Shown: positions 26,701 to 41,700, counted from the stretch's first letter. The stretch is DNA of 64,000 bases from Anthonomus grandis grandis (GCF_022605725.1 NC_065551.1:18476001-18540000); one strand, 5' to 3'. Notes: a model not told the origin generated them from the letters alone. A program made the numbers and translations.

Positions 26701-29700
26701 GGTAAAGTCTGTTTTTGAAGGTCTTTTTTAGATAGGAAGAATCACATGTATGAAGCTTGTATGGTGAAAATCGGAATCGAATGTCGGCCATCTTGGTTGA
26801 CAAAATTGACAGGGAGCTGACAGACAGTTGTTGACATTGACTGATCATTTGTCATTGTCATACCATTTGAGTTTGTTTTTCATTTCAATGAACGTAAGCA
26901 TGGGTTGAGTTTGTTATTTGTATTAAGGATATTATTTTAAATTTATGACTTTTTTTCTAAAAAATTCTCTTTTAATATTGGAAGTAATGTTTTAATTGAT
27001 TTGCAGCAAGCAATTCCAGGTTTCTGGTAAGAAAATCTGATTTTATTTATTACTATTATGGTTTTGTATTGTCAATCTTTAGTCTTTAATAAAATCAAAT
27101 TCATTTGATTTCAATGAAGAAGTTTCACTTTTCAAGTATTCAATTTTTAACTTGATTATTATAAATACAAACTACAAAATGTCTGGCTTCTCATTTTCTA
27201 TTTAATAATTAAAAATTGATTTAAAATTTTCCTGAAAATTTCCTTGATGTAAGGATATTTATATTATAAATGGTTCTGAGAAACATAGTAATAAATGATT
27301 TTTGTAATTTCCTTCAGTTCACATTACAAGAAAAACATTAAGATTTTGAGCTATAGAAGTTCTTCTGATCAGTTCTCTCCACAAATTTTAATAATGCTGA
27401 TACTACTGGCTTTACACTATAATACATATTTATTTAAATATTTATTTTGTCTTTTTTCACATGAATCATTTAGTAAATTGATTTATAATGTTTGCACTGC
27501 CTATTTTTTTATTTTTTTATTTTATTTCATGCTCGTCTCATACCACTTCCTGTGCTCACTGAGAAGAGACATAGGTATAGAGACTAAGAGACCTGAGCAC
27601 TCGGAATGGATCAGAATTAATGTTTTGCTTACAACTTTTGTTTTTTTAGGAGTTTCTTTTTATTTTATGTAAACATCTGTCCTTGAATTAAGTTTTTATT
27701 AATATTATAATTCCAAGATATGTTGTTAGTATTATAAGAGACAGCAAACTATATACTACGTAAGTCATATATGTTTGAAAATAAAAACCACTTTTTAGTA
27801 TAAACATATATCACTGGATCATTTTACACAATCAGCCGGGCCTTTTCCCCCATATAGTGTAATTTCGCTTGTTTCGCAATCAGACTAACTTAAATCGTCG
27901 CCACTTCACGAAGAGCCGGCTGATTATGAAAAATGAGATATATTATTACAATTAGCCCAAATATTAATGTAATGAGATGATTCGTCTAGAATTAAACTTA
28001 ATTTAATCTGATATAGATACGTGCGTGTATTTATAACAAAAATATAAACAAAAATATTTATTTAAAAAAAAATAACAAAATATAGTAAAATATGAAGTTT
28101 AAACAAAATTTCCTTATTTATTCGCATTTGTGACACCGTGAATTACATTGCATATTTGCTTTAAAGCACTGACATCTTTTGCTTTTACATTGAGTTTTAT
28201 ATGGTTGGCATGAACATTTAACGTAACCTTGTCCTTTAAAAAGAAATTCTAAAGATACTGCTTCCCTTACTGATATAAACCTATTTTTATTTATTTGATC
28301 TAAAGTAATAAACCCAGCTGTTGCTTTTTTTATATCTGGTCTATTAAGCCACGATTTAATAATAGTACTCCGACAGTGCCAACCTGATACACTCCATTTT
28401 TAATGTCCGTTACGACAGTAATAAGGTTTTGAGGATCCCCTGGACTGCGATCAACTTTATCAATGTTAGTAAGGACGCATTCACCCACATCAACATTAGG
28501 TAAAATTTTTTTTGTCGCAGCTACCATTTGATCAGCCTGGCGCTTTTGACCTGCAAATGCTAATAACTGTTGCGCCTCGATTGTTTTCAAATTATTACAT
28601 ATATTACAGATCGTTTTATTTATCGCGCATGAAAAATGTACAGTAAAATTACACATTTCACATACAATTGCTGGCGCATTATAAATTAGCTCTTGACATT
28701 CTACACATAAATCAGAACTCTGCAATTCACCAATTTCGCTTCTCATTGTAATATCCGGGTCTTCGGGTATAAGGATATCATCGCAAACTGTGTGTTCTTG
28801 ACTTGTAATATTAAGAGTATTATTATTTTCTTTTTCTGATAAAATATCATTCATATTTTTCCCATTATTTTGATCATATAAAGCAGTATTATTTTCAGTT
28901 TTTTCTAAACCATCATCTGAATCTGCTTTATACTCAGGGTTTTCCTGATTTGCACTTAGCTCGTTGGTAAGTTCTTCCAGCTCTTCTTCCGTGGATATAG
29001 TTGGTACCATATATGGTGGAAGGCTAGTAGACTGAAGACCTAATTTGGAATCACTTCCAAATACAGCCTTAAATGGGGTTCTACCTATCACTCGGTGTAA
29101 AGAATTATTTTTGTGCCACTGTACGAAGTAGCAACCTGCTGACCAAGCTGTAGTATTATTATCCCTCATCCTCAGAGTCAAGGCAGTTTGCCTTGACTCT
29201 GAGGATGTCGGGGTCTACCATGTATTATATGTAACTGCGGCTAAAGCAATTTCAACTCTTCTATTATTTTGCAAGCAAACTCTCGGCCATTATCGCTTTG
29301 CAACATTGAAGGGGCACCAAATTGTAAAAAAATCTTTATTAGTTCTTGAGCAACTTCAGTGGCATGTTTTGATCGTAGAGGTCTTAGGCATATATACTTT
29401 GTCGCGTGATCTTGAAAATTCAAAATCCACTTGAACTCTCCATCAGCAATAGATTGTAAATCGATTAAATCTACTTGTCCTCGAGTCATAAAAAAATGAG
29501 TTAGAATTGGCTTCATCACAACTTTAGCTACAGTTTTATTTTTTTTTAGCTGGCAAGTTTCACAGGCTTTTAGAACCATTTCAATGCATGGCTTTGGGAT
29601 GGAACAATTTTGTTGTATCAAATTAATCATTTTGTCTCTAGAGCCGTGGCCACAATTAACTTGAATATCTTTTAATCTTTTATAAATGTCTTCTGAAATA

Positions 29701-32700
29701 ATATAAACAACCGGATCACCCTGATTCGATCCTTTTTGATCACACATGTCTCTCCATTCATTGTTACTATATCATATTTATTTAGAAGATAATACTCTCT
29801 TCCTGTTTTAGTTGTAAAATTTTATTTTTGGCAGTGATGATTTCTTCAGCAATCTGAAAATATAAATATGTTGTTCTTAACTAATTAAATTTTTAGTTTT
29901 CCATTATCGAATAGTAAGTATATGTCAATTTTTGGGTTCCAATTTTGACAATAAGTAGGAAATGAAAGAATTAATAGGAAGAATAAATTCTAATATAAAC
30001 ATTTTCTGTAAAGAGGCCCATAGACACTCAATATTATTGTGCAATGTGAGTTTTATAGATGGTATACCTAATTATAATGTACAAATTGCAAAAAAAACGT
30101 ATTTACCATCTAAAAAAATGTTTTTCTTTAAGTTACGTTAAGTGTGCCATCCAAAATGTGGACAGATTTTTTAAAAGAAGTGTGCAAAATATGCTTTAAA
30201 CTTATTTACATGAAATATTTTATAATTATTTTCATCCACTTTAAATCTTCCTAATATTATGTATCTGACAACCCCGTAAACTAATTTTGAAACATAACCT
30301 CTAAACGAAACCAATTTCGATATTTTATTATTTACCTTTTTTAATTGCTCCCCACTATACGGCTTTTTCGTAGGAAATTTTTTGTAAAACTCCTCGTAGT
30401 GTTTTGAGAATAATAATTCATTATTTGGTTCCATTTTGGCACCTACACTAGAGACTTGGACACACTAAGTAAACAAACCAAAACAAATTAAACACGGAAG
30501 CCGCTTTATTCACTATAAGCCGGCATGGCACTTCGTGAAGAGGCGACTGTTTAAGTTAGGCTGATTGTGTAATAACGATATAACATGATCTGGCGGAAAA
30601 AATTCACACTTCATAAAGATCCTAGGATCTTTGCGAAAAGGCGGATTTCACAATAGGACTACGACAGATATATTGTTTCTTTCGATAATAATCTGCTATA
30701 TAATTTTTAATTAATTTTAAAAATTAATATTTAAATTATAAAATAAATAATTTTAAAATCTGTTTAATTTTTCTTTAGGAAACAGATACAAGTACATATT
30801 AAATAGGGATAATTCATCCTCTATTAAATCTATGTGTTAATAAAATGAGGATATTATTAACCTAATAAGAATGCCTTTAGATGTATGATGAGAAAATAGC
30901 ACAAAAATGTTGACAACCTTTTCTTATCTGTTTAAAATTGGGGTAATTCAGTACTAACAAAATTCTTAAACATTTTAGATTAATTCTAATTTATATAATG
31001 TCTATTATAATAAATTATTCTATCTTAGGTATATCATTTTAAGTATTTTTTTTTCAGGAAAATTAAATTATAAACGTATTAAAGAAAAACGTTGTTTTAT
31101 TTCCATTTGTCCAATTGGAGATATGTTGCACCCTATTGTTAGTAGATTATTCTCTATCTGATATACTGTCGTAGATTATTGCAGTAAATTAAGTCATTTA
31201 GATATGTAAAATAAAGCTGAAAAGTTTTATTTTTATTCAGATCAATATCTGATGCTAACACCTAATCAAAAAGGCCCTTTTCTCAATAAGTAATCTTTTT
31301 GAGTAGGCATTTGCTTTAGATATTACGATTAAATGATAACATTGTCAGATTAAATAAAATTTGATTTCCCGCCTTAATTTGGCCACGCCTTTCACCATTT
31401 TGTTTGGTCCAATTAGGCACGTCAAACTGTCAAGTTAGTTACATTAGTTGCCATTGCCAAGCGAGAGGACGCTAGGTGATTTGTCAGAAGAATTTCTATC
31501 AGTTTGTATGCAGCCACCACTTCTTTATATATTTGTGTTTTGTGGGAAGAATAGTAAGAATCCAAGGGTTACATCCCTATCATTACCAGAGAGTTCAAGA
31601 GTTGGTACCAGACGATTTTGTGCTGAGGGTCCAATTTTGTAAATGGATAATTAACAAGCCAAACTTGATATCAACAACAACAACTTGATACAAACATGAT
31701 AATCCAAGAGCGACCAGCTTTCAAAGGAAGTTTTCAACAAATTTGTGGACGGAATTAATCGGGGACCAACTTATTGGCCCGATAGACTTACCCAACCGTT
31801 TCTCAACCAAATCTTACCTTTGCAAACTATTTAAATATGCTGGAACATAATCTTGAGCAGCTTTTTGAAGACGATCCTCTTAACATACGACAGAATTTAA
31901 TATTTTAGCACGACGGAGCGCCTGCTCATTTTGGACGTAATGTTCGTCAGTGGATGGATATCCATTTTGCTGAAAGTTGGATTGGTCGAGGTGGTCCTAT
32001 TAATCGGCCCCCTCAATTTCCAGATCTAACTTCAGTAGATTAAGAATAAATTTAAAGAAAATAAGGAGTAATAGGGCTATGGACTCATTGGGTTAATGAG
32101 ATAAGGGAATATCCATTTCCTATTTTAAGAGCTGCTCGCGTAATAAGGCGTAGGGCAAGATGTCTCCAACAAAATTGCAACCACTTCGAACATTTGCTAT
32201 AATTTGTTTTCTTTTGTTTCTTTGTCTTAAGCTAATAAGTTAACTTTTAAAATTTTTCTCAATTATTTACACATTATTGAAAATTTTGAAGTAAAATTTA
32301 AAACAAAGAAAACAGTTTTTGATCTTAAAATTAAGTATTTGTAATAGTCTTATGACCTGATGATTTGCAACATACATTTTCATTTTATTAAACGTGATCA
32401 AAGATACTTTATGAGTGTAGGTTGCAAAACATTTATGTCTGATTATTTCAAAAATGGGCGCTCCTATCGAAATAAGGCAAGAGCACGTTTTTTTATTAAA
32501 AATTATGATTCTTTTCAATTTTATTAACAAAATTATTCAAAAGTAGCTAGAAAAAAAGTTTTGCCGGTTAGTAACAACAACAGTAGTATACGATAAAAAT
32601 TTCGAAAAATAACGACCAGGCGTTTTAAAAATATTAACAAAAACCATCTTTAATAGAAATTATAAAACACCCTGTAACATGAAAACGATTCACTTTTCAA

Positions 32701-35700
32701 GATTTTTGTATATGAAGTTTTTGTCTTATTTTTAGACAAAAATGCGGCTGGTAAAATATTGCGATGTAATTTTGGGACACCCTGTATAAAAACTTAATTA
32801 GTTTATGCAATTTTATACCTAAGACTTATTAGTACTGCATTAATTTTCTTCCTTTTCTACCTAAATTCCGTATTTGCCTCTAACTCAGAGTAAAATAATC
32901 ATATTAGCAATGTTTTACTGAATATCGTTAACCTAAATCAAAACTGTAAAATTTATTCATAGCACAGCATATCGATTACTTGAAATACCAATAAATTGTG
33001 AAATATTACATTTAAACCCCTATTTATCTGCTATATTAAGTTAAGTATTACCATAAAACAACTATAGCCAGCGGTGGAGTAATCCTCATATACCGATAAA
33101 AGTAAAACATAAACCAGTTCACTCGGTTCTTCGACGATTCCTCAAAAAAGCCCACGCTAACCAACATACCGCTGACCATAAAAAATGTATCGACGCAAAG
33201 CGTTCCGCCGGTAATCGCTGTGCTCCGGTAATAAAGTATCCACTAAAACCCATATTTTTTATATTAAAAACTATAAAATCACACAAAAAAATGAAAAAAG
33301 CAAGCATAACATGGATTTTCAACTTACGTCCATGATGTGCAAACTGTTGATTACAGGAAAAAACATCATCATAAGGTATCTGTGCCCTATAATGACATAA
33401 CAAGTGCTCATAAACCGTATTCCATGAACGCAATCTAGGTCGGAGGGCCCTAAGGAACCGTATTTTATTATAAGGGAAGTTTCATAAAGAGAGGCCATTT
33501 TGGCGCAAATGAACTTGAGAGTTCTTTTAAATAAGATTCACCTTTAGTGTTTTTTGCTAATATATTTCTGGCGTGTCGTTTTACTGAAAAAATCCTCAAA
33601 AGTGGCCTCTGTTCAGCTAAAATATTATTTATAAGCATAAGAAAATTAAACTTTACCAACGTATTTTTAAATACCTTTTTCTTTAGGAGTGTAGAAATCC
33701 ATCAAAGTAAATATGGCAACCATTAAAATATAAACAATCAATCCCCCACTAAAATTAATACTATTTTATTTATTTATATACACATACCTATTTTCATACA
33801 TCACTAAAAGCTCAGTATTAGTGAAATCTTTTATATCAGCCTGAGTGAGGCAATTCATCTCATTTAAGCCTACAGAAATGTTGAGACCCTCCGTTAAACC
33901 TTTGATTAACTTTTGGAAATGAGGCAATACATCGTTGACACCGCAAGAATCGGGAACGCATACAGACCAATCGAGGGTTGCGTTTTCCACGAATATTTTT
34001 ACTTTATCCCATCTCTGAAACAAAAATTGAAAAATATGTGGAGAGAGGGTGTGAAGTAGCTTTGAAATTAGTCAGTTTTTAATTTAAAAACTCTAGACAG
34101 TTAAGCGCTTATTTGAAAATGACTAGAGTTTGAGTAAATGACTTAATTACAACAATCTTTATATATAATGTGATAAGCCTTTTGACAATTTTTTACTAAT
34201 AGAGGTTCATTCTTACTGAGTATGTAGTTAGTAAACTTGATATCCAATAAAATAATTTATTTAACCACTTCTTTCTGACAAGCGCTTTTAAAATCTATTA
34301 AAAATGTTTTCTTGATTAATTCGGGAATGTGATTCTTTTAACAATTTTTGACCTATATGTACTTTTCAATATCATATTTATTTTAATATTTCTAGCTAAG
34401 TCTAACTAAGTCTTTTACTTACTTTGTAATAATTTTAACGATTTAAAATTAAATGTTTATTAATTATTTGAAACATTAATTTGATTTTAATTAATTTTTA
34501 TTTAATTAATTTGAAACAACAAACAATCGACGCATCGCTTAATGTAGAAAATATTCAAATAATCATTTTTAGGTAAAATAATAATAAAGTTTCATCTTGA
34601 TGGAAATACAAATTACTTTCGGTTAGTATTCCAACACCAATTTCATTCACACAAAAATATTTGGACTCAATAAACTTTTTTACCATACATTTTTACTGGT
34701 AAGTCGGTTTAACTTGCATCAATTTTTTTTCTTAGATGGAAAAATTGTTTACCATTTAAAATAATATGTCACACTATGAGACAATCATTTGACTTACCAA
34801 AGTTTAAATCGATAAAATGTCTTATATTACCACACATTTTTGCTTCTACATCAAACGATTTGGTTTTATTCGGTTCGGTTAGATAGGAGATTGTAGTCCC
34901 TTTAAAATGATGTATCACACTTAGAGCAGGCATTTTAAATACAAAAGTTTGAGATAAGTTGCTCGATAAAAGGTCCATTATGTCCAGACATTTTTGGACA
35001 GCATTTATGTACGTCAACCAATTTAATTTTTTTTGGCACTATTGAATAGACATATTAATTCTGCTTACAATGGTGGGGTGCGCATTTAACATATAAAAGT
35101 GAGTTATCTGGAGGTGAAGAGGAGATTGACAAAACTTTGTCAAATATAAAATTAAACCTCTGCCTGTATATCTAAGTTGACGTGTTTTTTTAAAAAGATA
35201 TGTAGGGTGGTTAGTTTTGAAATAAAAGCATCGTATTTGATTATTATGTTTTTAACATTTTATGGCTGATAAGAAGTACTTCACTCAATAGCCCAAATTT
35301 TTTTCAATATTTTATTTAAAAAATATTTAAAATTGTCAACTTGTAATAATCAATCTGTAATAATAAAGCACTGATGATTGTTTTAACCAATTTTTTACTG
35401 AAAATTTTTTATTTATTTTATATCGATGAGGACCTATTTTCAATAGAATATTTTACTTTCTCTTTAAATTAGTAATATCTTCATAAAATTTGTAATAATT
35501 TATCAATAAATGCTTACGAAGATGATAAAGTTCACTAAGATGATTTTTTAACAATTTTTTACTCATAAATGTGTCCCAAATTAAAACAATTACTTTAAAA
35601 ATTCGTAATTGACGAATCTTAAGCAATTCTAAGCATTCAGCAAAATTACTCTTTTAGCAATTTTTGCAGCTTATCAAGATCATAATATTTGATATGTAAA

Positions 35701-38700
35701 ACCTCAATCACAACAATTATGTTATTAGTTTATAATTAACGGTTATTATTTAATGACGTCTCTTATTAATTTTTTGGTATTTACCCAAATCTTAGGTATT
35801 AATTTAGTTACTTAAAATTAAGAAGAATATAATATCTACATTGTAGAAATATTTTCATATTTATTGGTAGTCGATGAATTTTCACCCTAATTATTATAAT
35901 TCTTTTTTAAGATTTTTTCTGATATGCGCTAAGTCATATAAAAATTATTTTATTTATTCATGGTAAATACTTTAAATTGATTATGGTTATATTTTTTTAA
36001 ATTCATAGCTGATAAGTGTGTTTTTTAAAAATTTATTTTTTGTTTTAAATTCAGGTATACAGGGTGTTTCAGAACTATGGGATCAAACTTCTGGGGATTG
36101 TTCAGTGCAACAGAAGAATCCATTTGATTATAGGAACCCATGTCCGGAAATGCGTCACTACGCCACTACGGCCCTAAGACGCGTTAAAATTTATAAAAAA
36201 TATTAATTACCTAAATAGGATCTACTGCATTTATTTTTACCTTTTGTACATGATACCATCACAACAATTGTTTAAAATCAACGCTTATCAATGTCAATTC
36301 TCAATGTCATGTTTGAAAATTTTATAGCTTACAATTGTTAAACATTTATTGCTAATGGAAAACTTTACCAATCAAGAATTGGCGGATATGCATTTGGCAT
36401 ACGGAGCAACAAACTGCAATGCACGAGCAGCATCACGGTTGTATCATGAACGTTATCCCGAGCGACAGCATCCTGGATACAAAAAGTTTATTGCGGTTCA
36501 TCGGCGGCTCGCTGAGACAGGCATGTTTAAGACCAAGATGCATGATACTTTTGATCATGTAAGAACGTAAGAACGGTCGAATTTGAAGAAGAGGTGCTTC
36601 AGCGAGTTGCCGATGAACCATCAAATAGCACACGTGACGTCTCTAAGAATATGAATACGAGTAACGCTTCTGTCTGGCGGGTACTACACGAGCAACAACT
36701 CCATCCTTGCCAGTTCCAGAAAGTCCAAGGTATGACTACAGCCGATTATCATCCTAGAGTTCAATTTTGTCGATGGCTTCATCATTGCACAACCAAATTT
36801 TTTACGATATGTTTTGTAGACCGATAAAGCCTCTTTCACAAGAGATGGTATTTTTAATAGTAGGAATATTTTTCTTCAATTTTTCCAAGAAAACACCAGA
36901 ATAGTTGGTCTGTCAACGTATAGACAGGCATTGTTGATGATTATTTAATTGGGCCATACCTTCTACCGGAACGGTTAACAGGACCTATTTATCTGCGTTT
37001 CTTGTAGGAACTTCTCCCAGAACTCCTCGAAGATGTTCCACTAAACGTTAGACAGCAAATGTGATTTCAGCATGACGGAGCGCCGGCTCACTTTGCTGTA
37101 CAAGTACGCGAATATTTGGCTCAGCGGTTTGGGCACCCTTGGATTGCCAGAGGTGGAGCAGTTTCTTGACCTCCTAGGTCACCCGATTTAAAGTCGCTCG
37201 ATTTTTTCTTGTGGGCACATGTAAAGTCTTTTGTCTACGAAACTCCAGTAGAATCAAAGCTAGACTTAATTGGACGAATAACAGCAGCATTTGAAATCAT
37301 TCAAAACGAGGATCAAATTTTTAGTGTAGTCCGCCGAAATCATGTGCAGCGTTTAAATCGGTGTATTGAGGTTGGAGGAAGAAATTTTAAACAATTGTTG
37401 TGATGGTGTCATATACAAAAGGTAAAAATAAATGCATCAGATCCTATTTAGGTAATTAATTTTTTTTTCTAAATTTAAACGCGTCTTAGGGCCGTAGTGG
37501 CATAGTGACACATTTCCGGACATGGATTCCTATACTCAAATAGATTCTACTGTTACACTGAACAACCCCTAGAAGTTTGATCCCATAGTTCTAAAACACC
37601 CTGTATACATTTATAAATAGAGTAAGATAAAAAGAGCAACTTTTACTTATAATCCACAGTAATTCATAAATACTTTTTGATAAAAGTTTCTTTTAGTCAA
37701 TAAACTATCGTAATTTTATATTTAGCAAGCTAATTATTTAGCAAAGTCTTTACTGATATGCGTTTGTCTAGATTATAACGATTTTTACTTAATTATAGTA
37801 AATGATGAAAACAATTAAGATTTTACCAAATTAGCGACCAATAAGCGTTTATTGAAATCAAAATATTTATTTTAATAGTTCGTCAAAATAATTCTTTTAA
37901 CAATTTATGGCTGATAAGTACTTATCAATATCACAACAAAAAAAATACTTAAAGTTAGCAACTTTAAATTTTTTTAATATTGGACCAGTGATGATTTTGC
38001 TAACCAATTTTTTAATGATAAAAATTGACTGCTTAATATTTATCAATTTTTTTACAATTTTTAACACAAGTACTTGTTAAATTGAAACAAACCAACTATT
38101 AAAAAAATTCGTATCGATGTATGCTTACATTCAATAAAATTATTCTTTCAACAATTTCTGTTGGTTATAATGATCATAATAATTTTTATAATTTTCATTT
38201 ATTGGCAGTTGTCTAAATAATTGGGAATATTTTAGTTATTGGAAATCAAGAAAAAGTTATATTTAGTTGGATGATATTTTAAATTACAAAAATTATTTTA
38301 TTTAATAATACTCGCAACTACTCTCGCAAACGAATTTATTTGCTGAAATCATTTGTAATGTAATATAATATAAAAGAAAGAAACCAAAATTCTTTTTATT
38401 TGCAAGAAACTCCAAGAAGTAGTTCAGCTTGGATGGTGCTTTTTCACTAAATCCTTGCTTTATGAAAAAATAATAATGTTTTTCAACTACAACTACCTTA
38501 CCTAGTTTTTATTTGATACATAAATATTAATTTACAATTTTATTTATTTTGTTATTATTATTTTCTTTTTTATTTTTATGTTGATTTTATTAATTCTAGA
38601 TCACACAAACACACCGTCCTGTGCATTATAAAGATTTAATTTCTTTCATAAATAGAAAATACTTGAAAGCCTTAATATAATTTCGTAAAGGATTGTACAG

Positions 38701-41700
38701 GTAACATATAGTATACTGAAAATTTCTTTAAAAAAAAGCATAGGAGGTGCTAAGCAATGGTATTTTGTGATAAAAATAGAGACCATACATTTTGATTCTA
38801 GAATCCATGGGTAGCCACTTCAATTCAGGTAATTTATGTGAAAAATATCTATATTTCCTAATTCCATAAACGAATCTAATACAGGAATTTGGTACCCTGT
38901 TTTTAGTCTCTGTGTCATATGAATTACGAATATATTCATATAAATTATTACTCTTTATTATAAGAATATACTAATTCAAAGCCGATAAGTGCTCATATAT
39001 TTATGCTCGTAACAAGTATTTGTGTAAGTCATAATAATTTTTATATCAATAGCGTAACCTAATTTTAAATTTAGTAAGCTAATAATTTTTATTAGCAAAT
39101 TACTGATAAGCGTTTATCGAAATCATAACAAGGTTTAATTTACGTTTTAACAATTCGCGACCGGTAAGCGTTAAATTAGTTTAATTTTAAAGTCTTAAAG
39201 ATAATTCTTTTTTAAATTTACGGCTGAAAAGTACCTAATAATATTACACCGCTTTTTTGATATCTTTAAAATTAGCAATTTTAAATTTTTGTGATAATGG
39301 ACCAGTGATCATTTTTTACTGGTAAGAGAGCCCGGTGAGAAACCACCGCATACGATTTTTGCAAGGTGAATTGGCTCTGGCGGACTCAAATTTCGTCGCC
39401 ATGCCAATGTGTCCGGTGTCCAGGATGGGGAAGGAAAAAATAGCATGGTGACCTCTCTTAAGTCGAAATATTTCAAAGTTAAAATAGCGTCATGCGCCAA
39501 TATCTGCAAACAGACAGACCTCACATTTTTACTAGACAGCTTTCTACTACAGTCGAAAGTGAATTTGTAAACAACCAAGATTCATATGTCGTATCCTACG
39601 TAAGAATTCCACACTCGATTTAGGTACAACTTCGGACTCGCAGTCTTTATTAGAAACGATATATCTTGCCAGCGACGAGAAGCTCTGGAACCTCCAGGGC
39701 TTCATGTTATTTGGTTCACACTAACAACCGAAAGATCCCCAAAGTATTTTTACTTCCTCCACAGACTATCCAGAGATAAACACTGCAGAAGGTTTTTCAC
39801 CATCTTGTTAATAAAATCGACCATCTGCAAGCAAACTATCCAAGTGCAGAGATTATTATTGCGGGGGACTTGAACGTCCACCAATATCAACTGGTTGACT
39901 TATTCTAATAGGACTGATGATGACGAACACCAAGCAAAAGACTTCGCAATTGGTATGGCCTAACGAAGCGTATGCGGAAGCCAACCAGAATTCTTAGAGA
40001 GATAGACAGGGAGACTTTGCTAGCCTTTGTTAGACGGAACCGATTCTGACTCGTATAATATTACTGTACATGTATTACTAGGAACATCAGATCATAAATA
40101 ACCGCAACATGTAAACTTAAAATGAAAACTCAGTATCCACCCATGCCTGATCCGACTCTTGCCAAACATTTAAACTTTTTCTTCCTTCATTTACTTAAAA
40201 AAAAATTTGTGTTAGAGCCAATGATCCTTCACTTATCACAAATTCACCAAGGGCCAAGCTCTGCAAATCGTGTCAACTTTGTTACCTTGAGAAATGTGTG
40301 CCAGCAGCCAACCAATACCTAAAAAGACAAATATAATGAGACAATGAAGAACAAACTTCTCAATTGCCCAAATGGATCAAGATCGTTCTGGTCTGTAGCA
40401 AAAGCAGTTAGTCAAGGTTTCTGTAGGTTTCAAAAATTCCACCATTGACAGGGGAGGATAATTTCATTGCAATGACCGCATTAAAAAAGGCAGATTTGGT
40501 GGATCAGATGTTCGCATCAAACTCTACTGTAAATCCACAAGGCAAAACTCTACCAAGAAATGCTTCTTCGATAGCAGAGATAATCTTGCGTCACAGAGAG
40601 CTTCAGAAACTAAGTCTCACAGGCTTCAACACTACCAAGGGCACTAGCCCTGATGAAATACCGCCAAGAGTATTAAAAAAGTGTGCGGTGATGCTGACAT
40701 CTTTGTGCAACTTGCTCTTCTGACTGGAAGAAATATTTTCCCATAAAAAAAGGAACTAGAGGGTGCCCATCAATTCCATTGATTTAGTCCCGACAATCAC
40801 CAAGGTATTGAAAGCATATGTCAACTAGCAAATTTTGAAATAACTGGAGTCCATTAACATCATTAGCAACCGTGAGTATGGTTTTCGATAACACAGATCT
40901 ACTGGTAATCTGTTTGTCTATGTCACGCATATTTGGACCGAAGCTATCAAGAAATATGGTGAATCTCGTGCAATAGCTCTAGATATTTTAAAGGCATTGT
41001 ATTCTTACGGCTTAACACCAACTTTCGTTGCTTGACTTAAAAACTTCGTCGACAATTGATCCATCCAGGTTGTCGTTGATACACACAAAAAAATCCTATT
41101 TTATATTTAAAACTAAAACCACTCTTGGAAAAATTATCTTGAGATAACTGTAATTATGTTTAAATCTAATATAACAACATTGCATAAGATAAGAACTCCT
41201 TAATCTTATTTTCAAATGTATACTTGTCTTAAAATTTAAAGAAAATCTTATTTTAAATCAAAATAAATTTGTAATGGTTCAAGAACAAGCTATATTTAAC
41301 ATTAGGGAAAATATTGCAGTTAAATCAACTGTATTCTGGTTTTCTGTTGAAAGTGCTTACTGATCCATACACCGGTGTCGGATACACGTTGCATGGCTGC
41401 GATTGCTATCAATCAAAATGGAGGATATTTTAGTTGCGTTTCATATACCTATGTAAGTCCATTATTTAATAGCAAGTGTGTAGATACTATTTTTTTGATA
41501 AGGTCAGTTTGTTGGAAAAATACCGGGTGTTCTGGAATTTTAAATATGTTTTGTTTCGGATTTTAAATTCTTTCTTAATTGGAAAAAATTGTTTATTCCA
41601 TTTTTAAATTTTCTTTCTGCATATAAATGCCTCATGGGGGATGTCAATTTAAAATGTTTTAATGCAAATTCATTCTCAAAACCTTAGAATAGAATAACAT

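Larger units (their letters stand above)
27824..30572 (-). mobile_element. Ginger-type DNA transposon (integrase-like, KRBA2-related)
   Basis: The ends share TTACACAATCAG inverted (27824 and 30572). A second shared block, AACTTAAA..GTCGCC.CTTCACGAAG, follows directly on the right but about 50 bases further inside on the left, where extra sequence interrupts the repeat. The minus-strand gene has a Gypsy-integrase-like core, as Ginger elements do, and a C-terminal TCR-type Cys motif. Flanks do not show a clear target duplication. The element is inserted in a mariner-like element. Confidence 0.8.
26382..32784 (+). mobile_element. mariner-like element split by a Ginger insertion
   Basis: The left end is CAGGGTGTCCCGAAATTACA at 26382; the right end, reversed, is CAGGGTGTCCCAAAATTACA at 32784. 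TA flanks both sides. The inverted repeats are long, about 200 bases, and include ACAAAAACTTCATATACA and GTGAATCGTTTTCATGTTAC on both arms. A transposase remnant lies near the right end. A Ginger element (27824-30572) occupies the middle. Without it about 3.65 kb remain, more than the usual 1.5-2 kb, so another insertion may be hidden here. Confidence 0.88.

Noticed and set aside
27295..27672. 125-codon hydrophobic plus-strand ORF in the split mariner
   Set aside because: Composition is what AT-rich DNA gives (F, L, Y, I, S); no family motif, start context or conservation evidence.
33119..33433. 104-codon minus-strand ORF
   Set aside because: It crosses acyltransferase exons 6 and 7 and their intron in wrong frames.
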